From: Muraenolepis orangiensis
Lineage: Eukaryota > Chordata > Actinopteri > Gadiformes > Muraenolepididae
Assembly: GCA_027704905.1 (NCBI GenBank)
Contig: JANIIK010000775.1
Span: 124,001 to 188,000 of the forward strand
Reading direction: 5' to 3'
Length of the DNA: 64,000 nucleotides
A program made the position numbers and the translations under genes. Positions 27,901-40,710 of this stretch are shown here, one piece after another (positions within the stretch are counted from its first letter, which is position 1; every line of letters begins with the position of its first letter). The notes beneath the pieces are model-generated. The model saw only the letters and a list, made by a program, of their open reading frames with translations, was not told where the DNA came from and ran no database searches.

Positions 27901-28510
27901 GAAATGGAGTGTGTGTGGGGGTCAGTACCAGTGCTTTTAGTCAAACACTCATCCGACAGTTTGTGCCCATATTCGGATTGGAGATGGACTGTGTGTGGGG
28001 GTGAGGACCAGTGCTTTTAGTCTTACAATCATCCGACATTGTGTGCCTATATTCGGATTGGTGATGGAGTGTGTGTGGGGGTCAGGACCAGTGCTTTTAG
28101 TCATACACACATCCGACATTGAGTGCCTATTTTCGGATTGGAGATGGAGTGTGTGGGGGTCAGGACCAGTGCTCATTGTCATACACTTATCCAACATTGT
28201 GTGCCTATATTCGGATTGGAGATGGAGTGTGTGGGGGTCAGGACCAGTGCTCATAGTCATACACTTATCCGACATTGTGTGCTTATATTCCGATTGGAGA
28301 TGGAGTTTGTGTGGGCATGAGGACCAGTGCTTTTAGTTAAACATTCATCCGACAATGTGTGCCTATATTCGGATTGGAGTTGGAGTGTGTGTGGGGTCAG
28401 GTCCAGTGCTTTTAGTCATACACACATCCGACATTGAGTGCCTATTTTCGGATTGGAGATGGAGTGTGTGGGGGTCAGGACCAGTGCTCATTGTCATACA
28501 CTTATCCAAC
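24930..28510 (+). repeat. Copy 1 of a 3.6-kb segment repeated at an offset of about 6093 bp
   Basis: It matches about 31025-34600 unit by unit. Shared oddities include a unit shortened to ccaacattgtgcct, gaataagtgtttgtggggg units, gtgttaggaccagttctc, and tgtgggcatgagg near 28315. Small indels separate the copies: cataacacttatcc here against cataaacttatcc in the other copy, and ttattttggatggg against ttatttttggatggg. These make the offset drift from 6092 to 6094 bp. Inside it, the gaataag unit recurs at 27026, 27421 and 27658. Confidence 0.85.
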
Positions 28511-29299
28511 ATTGTGTGCCTATATTCGGATTGGAGATGGAGTTTGTGTGGGGGTGAGGACCAGTGCTTTTAGTCAAACATTCATCCGACATTGTGTGCC
28601 TATATTCGGATTGGTGATGGAGTGTGTGTGGGGGTCAGGACCAGTGCTTATAGTCATACACACATCCGACATTGAGTGCCTATTTTCGGATTGGAGATGG
28701 AGTGTGTGGGGGTCAGGACCAGTGCTCATTGTCATACACTTATCCAACATTGTGTGCCTATATTCGGATTGGAGATGGAGTGTGTGGGGGTCAGGACCAG
28801 TGCTCATAGTCATACACTTATCCGACATTGTGTGCCTATATTCGGATTGGAGAATGAGTGTTTGTGGGGGTCAGGACCAGTGCATTTAGTCAAACATTCA
28901 TCCGACATTGAGTGCCTATATTCGGATTGGAGATGGAGTGTGTGTGGTGTCAGGACCAGTTCTCATAGTCTTACACTTATCCGACATTGTGTGCCAATAT
29001 TCGGATTGGAGATGGAATGTGTGTGGGTCAGGAACAGTGCTCATAGTCATACACTTATCCGACATTGAGTGCTTATTTTTGGATGGGAAATGGAGTGTGT
29101 GTGGGGGTCAGTACCAGTGCTTTTAGTCAAACACTCATCCGACAGTTTGTGCCCATATTCGGATTGGAGATGGACTGTGTGTGGGGGTGAGGACCAGTGC
29201 TTTTAGTCTTACAATCATCCGACATTGAGTGCCTATATTCGGATTGGAGATGGAGTGTGTGTGGGGTCAGGACCAGTGCTCATAGTCATACACTCATCT

Positions 29300-30800
29300 G
29301 ACATTGTGTGGCTATATTCGGATTGGAGATGGAGTTTGTGTGGGGGTGAGGACCAGTGCTTTTATTCAAACATACATCCGACATTGTGTGCCTATATTCG
29401 GATTGGTGATGGAGTGTGTGTGGGGGTCAGGACCAGTGCTTTTAGTCATACACACATCCGACATTGAGTGCCTATTTTCGGATTGGAGATGGAGTGTGTG
29501 GGGGTCAGGACCAGTGCTCATTGTCATACACTTATCCAACATTGTGTGCCTATATTCGGATTGGAGATGGAGTGTGTGGGGGTCAGGACCAGTGCTCATA
29601 GTCATACACTTATCCGACATTGTGTGCTTATATTCCGATTGGAGATGGAGTTTGTGTGGGGATGAGGACCAGTGCTTTTAGTTAAACATTCATCCGACAA
29701 TGTGTGCCTATATTCGGATTGGAGTTGGAGTGTGTGGGGGGGTCAGGACCAGTGCTTTTAGTCATACACACATCCGACATTGAGTGCCTATTTTCGGATT
29801 GGAGATGGAGTGTGTGGGGGTCAGGACCAGTGCTCATTGTCATACACTTATCCAACATTGTGTGCCTATATTCGGATTGGAGATGGAGTTTGTGTGGGGG
29901 TGAGGACCAGTGCTTTTATTCAAACATTCATCCGACATTGTGTGCCTATATTCGGATTGGTGATGGAGTGTGTGTGGGGGTCAGGACCAGTGCTTTTAGT
30001 CATACACACATCCGACATTGAGTGCCTATTTTCGGATTGGAGATGGAGTGTGTGGGGGTCAGGACCAGTGCTCATTGTCATACACTTATCCAACATTGTG
30101 TGCCTATATTCGGATTGGAGATGGAGTGTGTGGGGGTCAGGACCAGTGCTCATTGTCATACACTTATCCAACATTGTGTGCTTATATTCGGATTGGAGAT
30201 GGAGTTTGTGTGGGGGTGAGGACCAGTGCTTTTAGTTAAACATTCATCCGACAATGTGTGCCTATATTCGGATTGGAGTTGGAGTGTGTGTGGGGGTCAG
30301 GACCAGTGCTTTTAGTCATACACACATCCGACATTGAGTGCCTATTTTCGGATTGGAGATGGAGTGTGTGGGGGTCAGGACCAGTGCTCATTGTCATACA
30401 CTTATCCAACATTGTGTGCCTATATTCGGATTGGAGATGGAGTTTGTGTGGGGGTGAGGACCAGTGCTTTTATTCAAACATTCATCCGACATTGTGTGCC
30501 TATATTCGGATTGGTGATGGAGTGTGTGTGGGGGTCAGGACCAGTGCTTTTAGTCATACACACATCCGACATTGAGTGCCTATTTTCGGATTGGAGATAG
30601 AGTGTGTGGGGGTCAGGACCAGTGCTCATTGTCATACACTTATCCAACATTGTGTTCCTATATTCGGATTGGAGATGGAGTGTGTGGGGGTCAGGACCAG
30701 TGCTCATAGTCATACACTTATCCGACATTGTGTGCCTATATTCGGATTGGAGAATGAGTGTTTGTGGGGGTCAGGACCAGTGCATTTAGTCAAACATTCA
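29300..30800 (+). repeat. Second run of the 7-unit (554-bp) higher-order repeat
   Basis: Equivalent positions at 29366, 29920 and 30474 are 554 bp apart, using the same seven-unit order as the run at 18.9-20.9 kb. One copy has a seven-G run (gtgtggggggg, near 29735), a marker later seen in every 1509-bp repeat. The copy near 30600 has the gattggagatagag variant, also fixed in the 1509-bp family, so this run looks like a source or close relative of that family. Confidence 0.75.
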
Positions 30801-31024
30801 TCCGAAATTGAGTGCCTATATTCGGATTGGAGATGGAGTGTGTGTGGTGTCAGGACCAGTTCTCATAGTCTTACACTTATCCGACATTGTGTGCCAATAT
30901 TCGGATTGGAGATGGAATGTGTGTGGGTCAGGAACAGTGCTCATAGTCATACACTTATCCGACATTGAGTGCTTATTTTTGGATGGGAAATGGAGTGTGT
31001 GTGGGGGTCAGTACCAATGCTTTT

Positions 31025-34000
31025 AGTCAAACACTCATCCGACAGTTTGTGCCCATATTCGGATTGGAGATGGACTGTGTGTGGGGGTGAGGACCAGTGC
31101 TTTTAGTCTTACAATCATCCGACATTGAGTGCCTATATTCGGATTGGAGATGGAGTGTGTGTGGGGTCAGGACCAGTGCTCATAGTCATACACTCATCTG
31201 ACATTGTGTGGCTATATTCGGATTGGAGATGGAGTTTGTGTGGGGGTGAGGACCAGTGCTTTTATTCAAACATACATCCGACATTGTGTGCCTATATTCG
31301 GATTGGTGATGGAGTGTGTGTGGGGTCAGGACCAGTGCTTTTAGTCATACCCACATCCGACATTGAGTGCCTATTTTCAGATTGGAGATGGAGTGTGTGG
31401 GGGTCAGGACCAGTGCTCATTGTCATACACTTATCCAACATTGTGTGCTTATATTCCGATTGGAGATGGAGTTTGTGTGGGGGTGAGGACCAGTGCTTTT
31501 AGTTAAACATTCATCCGACAATGTGTGCCTATATTCGGATTGGAGTTAGAGTGTGTGTGGGGGTCAGGACCAGTGCTTTTAGTCATACACACATCCGACA
31601 TTGAGTGCCTATTTTCAGATTGGAGATGGAGTGTGTGGGGGTCAGGACCAGTGCTCATTGTCATACACTTATCCAACATTGTGTGCCTATATTCGGATTG
31701 GAGATGGAGTTTGTGTGGGGGTGAGGACCAGTGCTTTTAGTCAAACACTCATCCGACAGTTTGTGCCCATATTTGGATTGGAGATGGAGTGTGTGTGGGG
31801 GTCAGGACCAGTGCTTTTAGTCATACACACATCCAACATTGTGCCTTTATTCGGATTGGAGATGGACTGTGTGGGGGTCAGGACCAGTGCTCATAGTCAT
31901 ACACTTTTCCGACATTGTGTGCCTATATTCGGATTGGAGATTGAGTGTGTGTGGGGGTGAGGACAAGTGCTTGTAGTCAAACATTCATCCAACATTGTGT
32001 GCCTATATTCGGATTGGAGATGGAGTGTGTGTGGGGGTCAGGACCAGTGCTTTTAGTCATACACACATCCAACATTGTGCCTTTTTTCGGATTGGAGATG
32101 GACTGTGTGGGGGTCAGGACCAGTGCTTTTAGTCAAACATTCATCCGACAATGTGTGCCTATATTCGGATTGGAGATTGAGTGTGTGTGGGGGTCAGGAC
32201 AAGTGCTTTTAGTCATACACACATCCGACATTATGTGCCTATATTCGGAATGGAGATGGAGTGTGTGGGGGTCAGGACCAGTGCTCATAGTCATAAACTT
32301 ATCCGACATTGTGTGCCTATATTCGGATTGGAGAATGAGTGTTTGTGGGGGTCAGGACCAGTGCATTTAGTCAAACATTCATCCGACATTGAGTGCCTAT
32401 ATTCGGAATGGAGATGGAGTGTGTGTGGTGTCAGGACCAGTTCTCATAGTCTTACACTTATCCGACATTGTGTGCCAATATTCGGATTGGAGATGGAATG
32501 TGTGTGGGTCAGGAACAGTGCTCATAGTCATACACTTATCCGACATTGAGTGCTTATTTTTGGATGGGAAATGGAGTGTGTGTGGGGGTCAGTACCAGTG
32601 CTTTTAGTCAAACACTCATCCGACAGTTTGTGCCCATATTCGGATTGGAGATGGACTGTGTGTGGGGGTGAGGACCAGTGCTTTTAGTCTTACAATCATC
32701 CGAGAATTGAGTGCCTATATTCGGATTGGAGATGGAGTGTGTGTGGGGTCAGGACCAGTGCTCATAGTCATACACTCATCTGACATTGTGTGGCTATATT
32801 CGGATTGGAGATGGAGTTTGTGTGGGGGTGAGGACCAGTGCTTTTATTCAAACATTCATCCGACATTGTGTGCCTATATTCGGATTGGTGATGGAGTGTG
32901 TGTGGGGGTCAGGACCATTGCTTTTAGTCATACACACATCCGACATTGAGTGCCTATTTTCGGATTGGAGATGGAGTGTGTGGGGGTCAGGACCAGTGCT
33001 CATTGTCATACACTTATCCAACATTGTGTGCCTATATTCGGATTGGAGATGGAGTGTGTGGGGGTCAGGACCAGTGCTCATAGTCATACACTTATCCGAC
33101 AATGTGTGCCTATATTCGGATTGGAGAATAAGTGTTTGTGGGGGTCAGGACCAGTGCATTTAGTCAAACATTCATCCGACATTGAGTGCCTATATTCGGA
33201 TTGGAGATGGAGTGTGTGTGGTGTCAGGACCAGTTCTCATTGTCTTACACTTATCCGACATTGTGTGCCAATATTCGGATTGGAGATGGAATGTGTGTGG
33301 GTCAAGAACAGTGCTCATAGTCATACACTTATCCGACATTGAGTGCTTATTTTTGGATGGGAAATGGAGTGTGTGTGGGGGTCAGTACCAGTGCTTTTAG
33401 TCAAACACTCATCCGACATTGAGTGCCTATATTCGGATTGGAGATGGAGTGTGTGTGGTGTCAGGACCAGTTCTCATTGTCTTACACTTATCCGACATTG
33501 TGTGCCTATATTCGGATTGGAGAATAAGTGTTTGTGGGGGTCAGGACCAGTGCATTTAGTCAAACATTCATCCGACATTGAGTGCCTATATTCGGATTGG
33601 AGATGGAGTGTGTGTGGTGTCAGGACCAGTTCTCATTGTCTTACACTTATCCGACATTGTGTGCCAATATTCGGATTGGAGATGGAATGTGTGTGGGTCA
33701 GGAACAGTGCTCATAGTCATACACTTATCCGACATTGTGTGCCTATATTCGGATTGGAGAATAAGTGTTTGTGGGGGTCAGGACCAGTGCATTTAGTCAA
33801 ACATTCATCCGACATTGAGTGCCTATATTCGGATTGGAGATGGAGTGTGTGTGGTGTTAGGACCAGTTCTCATTGTCTTACACTTATCCGACATTGTGTG
33901 CCAATATTCGGATTGAAGATGGAATGTGTGTGGGTCAGGAACAGTGCTCATAGTCATACACTTATCCGACATTGAGTGCTTATTTTTGGATGGGAAATGG

Positions 34001-34600
34001 AGTGTGTGTGGGGGTCAGTACCAGTGCTTTTAGTCAAACACTCATCCGACAGTTTGTGCCCATATTCGGATTGGAGATGGACTGTGTGTGGGGGTGAGGA
34101 CCAGTGCTTTTAGTCTTACAATCATCCGACATTGTGTGCCTATATTCGGATTGGTGATGGAGTGTGTGTGGGGGTCAGGACCAGTGCTTTTAGTCATACA
34201 CACATCCGACATTGAGTGCCTATTTTCGGATTGGAGATGGAGTGTGTGGGGGTCAGGACCAGTGCTCATTGTCATACACTTATCCAACATTGTGTGCCTA
34301 TATTCGGATTGGAGATGGAGTGTGTGGGGGTCAGGACCAGTGCTCATAGTCATACACTTATCCGACATTGTGTGCTTATATTCCGATTGGAGATGGAGTT
34401 TGTGTGGGCATGAGGACCAGTGCTTTTAGTTAAACATTCATCCGACAATGTGTGCCTATATTCGGATTGGAGTTGGAGTGTGTGTGGGGTCAGGTCCAGT
34501 GCTTTTAGTCATACACACATCCGACATTGAGTGCCTATTTTCGGATTGGAGATGGAGTGTGTGGGGGTCAGGACCAGTGCTCATTGTCATACACTTATCC
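31025..34600 (+). repeat. Copy 2 of the segment offset by about 6093 bp
   Basis: It is the counterpart of 24930-28510 (about 77 units away). The match ends near 34600, where this copy goes from a cattgtcatacacttatccgac unit into a gaataag unit containing an extra CA (ggacacagtgc, near 34652), while copy 1 continues with ccaacattgtg. The 32.2-32.7 kb part of this copy also matches the satellite right of the retrotransposon, at 63540-64000. Confidence 0.85.
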
Positions 34601-34964
34601 GACATTGTGTGCCTATATTCGGATTGGAGAATAAGTGTTTGTGGGGGTCAGGACACAGTGCATTTAGTCAAACATTCATCCGACATTGAGTGCCTATATT
34701 CGGATTGGAGATGGAGTGTGTGTGGGGTCAGGACCAGTGCTCATAGTCATACACTCATCTGACATTGTGTGGCTATATTCGGATTGGAGATGGAGTTTGT
34801 GTGGGGGTGAGGACCAGTGCTTTTATTCAAACATTCATCTGACATTGTGTACCTATATTCGGATTGGTGATGGAGTGTGTGTGGGGGTCAGGACCAGTGC
34901 TTTTAGTCATACACACATCCGACATTGAGTGCCTATATTCGGATTGGAGATGGAGTTTGTGTGG

Positions 34965-37900
34965 GCATGAGGACCAGTGCTTTTAGTTAAACATTCATCC
35001 GACAATGTGTGCCTATATTCGGATTGGAGTTGGAGTGTGTGGGGGGGTCAGGTCCAGTGCTTTTAGTCATACACACATCCGACATTGAGTGCCTATTTTC
35101 AGATTGGAGATGGAGTGTGTGGGGGTCAGGACCAGTGCTCATTGTCATACACTTATCCAACATTGTGTGCCTATATTCGGATTGGAGATGGAGTTTGTGT
35201 GGGGGTGAGGACCAGTGCTTTTATTCAAACATTCATCCGACATTGTGTGCCTATATTCGGATTGGTGATGGAGTGTGTGTGGGGGTCAGGACCAGTGCTT
35301 TTAGTCATACACACATCCGACATTGAGTGCCTATTTTCGGATTGGAGATAGAGTGTGTGGGGGTCAGGACCAGTGCTCATTGTCATACACTTATCCAACA
35401 TTGTGTTCCTATATTCGGATTGGAGATGGAGTGTGTGGGGGTCAGGACCAGTGCTCATTGTCATACACTTATCCAACATTGTGTGCTTATATTCCGATTG
35501 GAGATGGAGTTTGTGTGGGGGTGAGGACCAGTGCTTTTAGTTAAACATTCATACGACAATGTGTGCTTATATTCGGATTGGAGTTGGAGTGTGTGTGGGG
35601 GTCAGGACCAGTGCTTTTAGTCATACACACATCCAACATTGAATACCTATTTTCAGATTGGAGATGGAGTGTGTGGGGGTCAGGACCAGTGCTCATTGTC
35701 ATACACTTATCCAACATTGTGTGCCTATATTCGGATTGGAGATGGAGTTTGTGTGGGGGTGAGGACCAGTGCTTTTAGTCAAACACTCATCCAACAGTTT
35801 GTGCCCATATTCGGATTGCAGATGGACTGTGTGTGGGGGTGAGGACCAGTGCTTTTAGTCTTACAATCATCCGAGAATTGAGTGCCTATATTCGGATTGG
35901 AGATGGAGTGTGTGTGGGGTCAGGACCAGTGCTCATAGTCATACACTCATCTGACATTGTGTGGCTATATTCGGATTGGAGATGGAGTTTGTGTGGGGGT
36001 GAGGACCAGTGCTTTTATTCAAACATTCATCCGACATTGTGTGCCTATATTCGGATTGGTGATGGAGTGTGTGTGGGGGTCAGGACCAGTGCTTTTAGTC
36101 ATACACACATCCGACATTGAGTGCCTATATTCGGATTGGAGATGGAGTGTGTGGGGGTCAGGACCAGTGCTCATAGTCATACACTTATCCGACAGTTTGT
36201 GCCCATATTCGGATTGGAGATGGACTGTGTGTGGGGGTGAGGACCAGTGCTTTTAGTCTTACAATCATCCGACATTGAGTGACTATATTCGGAATGGAGA
36301 TGGAGTGTGTGTGGGGTCAGGACCAGTGCTCATAGTCATACACTCATCTGACATTGTGTGGCTATATTCGGATTGGAGATGGAGTTTGTGTGGGGGTGAG
36401 GACCAGTGCTTTTATTCAAACATACATCCGACATTGTGTGCTTATATTCCGATTGGAGATGGAGTTTGTGTGGGCATGAGGACCAGTGCTTTTAGTTAAA
36501 CATTCATCCGAAAATGTGTGCCTATATTCGGATTGGAGTTGGAGTGTGTGGGGGGGTCAGGTCCAGTGCTTTTAGTCATACACACATCCGACATTGAGTG
36601 CCTATTTTCAGATTGGAGATGGAGTGTGTGGGGGTCAGGACCAGTGCTCATTGTCATACACTTATCCAACATTGTGTGCCTATATTCGGATTGGAGATGG
36701 AGTTTGTGTGGGGGTGAGGACCAGTGCTTTTATTCAAACATTCATCTGACATTGTGTGCCTATATTCGGATTGGTGATGGAGTGTGTGTGGGGGTCAGGA
36801 CCAGTGCTTTTAGTCATACACACATCCGACATTGAGTGCCTATTTTCGGATTGGAGATAGAGTGTGTGGGGGTCAGGACCAGTGCTCATTGTCATACACT
36901 TATCCAACATTGTGTTCCTATATTCGGATTGGAGATGGAGTGTGTGGGGGTCAGGACCAGTGCTCATTGTCATACACTTATCCAACATTGTGTGCTTATA
37001 TTCCGATTGGAGATGGAGTTTGTGTGGGGGTGAGGACCAGTGCTTTTAGTTAAACATTCATACGACAATGTGTGCTTATATTCGGATTGGAGTTGGAGTG
37101 TGTGTGGGGGTCAGGACCAGTGCTTTTAGTCATACACACATCCAACATTGAATACCTATTTTCAGATTGGAGATGGAGTGTGTGGGGGTCAGGACCAGTG
37201 CTCATTGTCATACACTTATCCAACATTGTGTGCCTATATTCGGATTGGAGATGGAGTTTGTGTGGGGGTGAGGACCAGTGCTTTTAGTCAAACACTCATC
37301 CAACAGTTTGTGCCCATATTCGGATTGCAGATGGACTGTGTGTGGGGGTGAGGACCAGTGCTTTTAGTCTTACAATCATCCGAGAATTGAGTGCCTATAT
37401 TCGGATTGGAGATGGAGTGTGTGTGGGGTCAGGACCAGTGCTCATAGTCATACACTCATCTGACATTGTGTGGCTATATTCGGATTGGAGATGGAGTTTG
37501 TGTGGGGGTGAGGACCAGTGCTTTTATTCAAACATTCATCCGACATTGTGTGCCTATATTCGGATTGGTGATGGAGTGTGTGTGGGGGTCAGGACCAGTG
37601 CTTTTAGTCATACACACATCCGACATTGAGTGCCTATATTCGGATTGGAGATGGAGTGTGTGGGGGTCAGGACCAGTGCTCATAGTCATACACTTATCCG
37701 ACAGTTTGTGCCCATATTCGGATTGGAGATGGACTGTGTGTGGGGGTGAGGACCAGTGCTTTTAGTCTTACAATCATCCGACATTGAGTGACTATATTCG
37801 GAATGGAGATGGAGTGTGTGTGGGGTCAGGACCAGTGCTCATAGTCATACACTCATCTGACATTGTGTGGCTATATTCGGATTGGAGATGGAGTTTGTGT

Positions 37901-40710
37901 GGGGGTGAGGACCAGTGCTTTTATTCAAACATACATCCGACATTGTGTGCTTATATTCCGATTGGAGATGGAGTTTGTGTGGGCATGAGGACCAGTGCTT
38001 TTAGTTAAACATTCATCCGACAATGTGTGCCTATATTCGGATTGGAGTTGGAGTGTGTGGGGGGGTCAGGTCCAGTGCTTTTAGTCATACACACATCCGA
38101 CATTGAGTGCCTATTTTCAGATTGGAGATGGAGTGTGTGGGGGTCAGGACCAGTGCTCATTGTCATACACTTATCCAACATTGTGTGCCTATATTCGGAT
38201 TGGAGATGGAGTTTGTGTGGGGGTGAGGACCAGTGCTTTTATTCAAACATTCATCCGACATTGTGTGCCTATATTCGGATTGGTGATGGAGTGTGTGTGG
38301 GGGTCAGGACCAGTGCTTTTAGTCATACACACATCCGACATTGAGTGCCTATTTTCGGATTGGAGATAGAGTGTGTGGGGGTCAGGACCAGTGCTCATTG
38401 TCATACACTTATCCAACATTGTGTTCCTATATTCGGATTGGAGATGGAGTGTGTGGGGGTCAGGACCAGTGCTCATTGTCATACACTTATCCAACATTGT
38501 GTGCTTATATTCCGATTGGAGATGGAGTTTGTGTGGGGGTGAGGACCAGTGCTTTTAGTTAAACATTCATACGACAATGTGTGCTTATATTCGGATTGGA
38601 GTTGGAGTGTGTGTGGGGGTCAGGACCAGTGCTTTTAGTCATACACACATCCAACATTGAATACCTATTTTCAGATTGGAGATGGAGTGTGTGGGGGTCA
38701 GGACCAGTGCTCATTGTCATACACTTATCCAACATTGTGTGCCTATATTCGGATTGGAGATGGAGTTTGTGTGGGGGTGAGGACCAGTGCTTTTAGTCAA
38801 ACACTCATCCAACAGTTTGTGCCCATATTCGGATTGCAGATGGACTGTGTGTGGGGGTGAGGACCAGTGCTATTAGTCTTACAATCATCCGAGAATTGAG
38901 TGCCTATATTCGGATTGGAGATGGAGTGTGTGTGGGGTCAGGACCAGTGCTCATAGTCATACACTCATCTGACATTGTGTGGCTATATTCGGATTGGAGA
39001 TGGAGTTTGTGTGGGGGTGAGGACCAGTGCTTTTATTCAAACATTCATCCGACATTGTGTGCCTATATTCGGATTGGTGATGGAGTGTGTGTGGGGGTCA
39101 GGACCAGTGCTTTTAGTCATACACACATCCGACATTGAGTGCCTATATTCGGATTGGAGATGGAGTGTGTGGGGGTCAGGACCAGTGCTCATAGTCATAC
39201 ACTTATCCGACAGTTTGTGCCCATATTCGGATTGGAGATGGACTGTGTGTGGGGGTGAGGACCAGTGCTTTTAGTCTTACAATCATCCGACATTGAGTGA
39301 CTATATTCGGAATGGAGATGGAGTGTGTGTGGGGTCAGGACCAGTGCTCATAGTCATACACTCATCTGACATTGTGTGGCTATATTCGGATTGGAGATGG
39401 AGTTTGTGTGGGGGTGAGGACCAGTGCTTTTATTCAAACATACATCCGACATTGTGTGCTTATATTCCGATTGGAGATGGAGTTTGTGTGGGCATGAGGA
39501 CTAGTGCTTTTAGTTAAACATTCATCCGACAATGTGTGCCTATATTCGGATTGGAGTTGGAGTGTGTGGGGGGGTCAGGTCCAGTGCTTTTAGTCATACA
39601 CACATCCGACATTGAGTGCCTATTTTCAGATTGGAGATGGAGTGTGTGGGGGTCAGGACCAGTGCTCATTGTCATACACTTATCCAACATTGTGTGCCTA
39701 TATTCGGATTGGAGATGGAGTTTGTGTGGGGGTGAGGACCAGTGCTTTTATTCAAACATTCATCCGACATTGTGTGCCTATATTCGGATTGGTGATGGAG
39801 TGTGTGTGGGGGTCAGGACCAGTGCTTTTAGTCATACACACATCCGACATTGAGTGCCTATTTTCGGATTGGAGATAGAGTGTGTGGGGGTCAGGACCAG
39901 TGCTCATTGTCATACACTTATCCAACATTGTGTTCCTATATTCGGATTGGAGATGGAGTGTGTGGGGGTCAGGACCAGTGCTCATTGTCATACACTTATC
40001 TAACATTGTGTGCTTATATTCCGATTGGAGATGGAGTTTGTGTGGGGGTGAGGACCAGTGCTTTTAGTTAAACATTCATACGACAATGTGTGCTTATATT
40101 CGGATTGGAGTTGGAGTGTGTGTGGGGGTCAGGACCAGTGCTTTTAGTCATACACACATCCAACATTGAATACCTATTTTCAGATTGGAGATGGAGTGTG
40201 TGGGGGTCAGGACCAGTGCTCATTGTCATACACTTATCCAACATTGTGTGCCTATATTCGGATTGGAGATGGAGTTTGTGTGGGGGTGAGGACCAGTGCT
40301 TTTAGTCAAACACTCATCCAACAGTTTGTGCCCATATTCGGATTGCAGATGGACTGTGTGTGGGGGTGAGGACCAGTGCTTTTAGTCTTACAATCATCCG
40401 AGAATTGAGTGCCTATATTCGGATTGGAGATGGAGTGTGTGTGGGGTCAGGACCAGTGCTCATAGTCATACACTCATCTGACATTGTGTGGCTATATTCG
40501 GATTGGAGATGGAGTTTGTGTGGGGGTGAGGACCAGTGCTTTTATTCAAACATTCATCCGACATTGTGTGCCTATATTCGGATTGGTGATGGAGTGTGTG
40601 TGGGGGTCAGGACCAGTGCTTTTAGTCATACACACATCCGACATTGAGTGCCTATATTCGGATTGGAGATGGAGTGTGTGGGGGTCAGGACCAGTGCTCA
40701 TAGTCATACA
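34965..40710 (+). repeat. 1509-bp (19-unit) higher-order repeat, about 3.8 tandem copies
   Basis: Equivalent points at 35009, 36518, 38027 and 39536 are each exactly 1509 bp apart, 19 units of mean 79.4 bp. Fixed markers are the seven-G run, gagatagagtgtg, cattgtgttcctatattc, aacattgaatacctatttt and ggattgcagatggac. Differences between copies are rare single substitutions: attcatccgaaaatg near 36510, C to T at 39502, C to T at 40001 and T to A at 38872. More copies lie inside the 6193-bp repeat (from 41600, 43109, 45729, 47793 and 49302). Confidence 0.93.
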
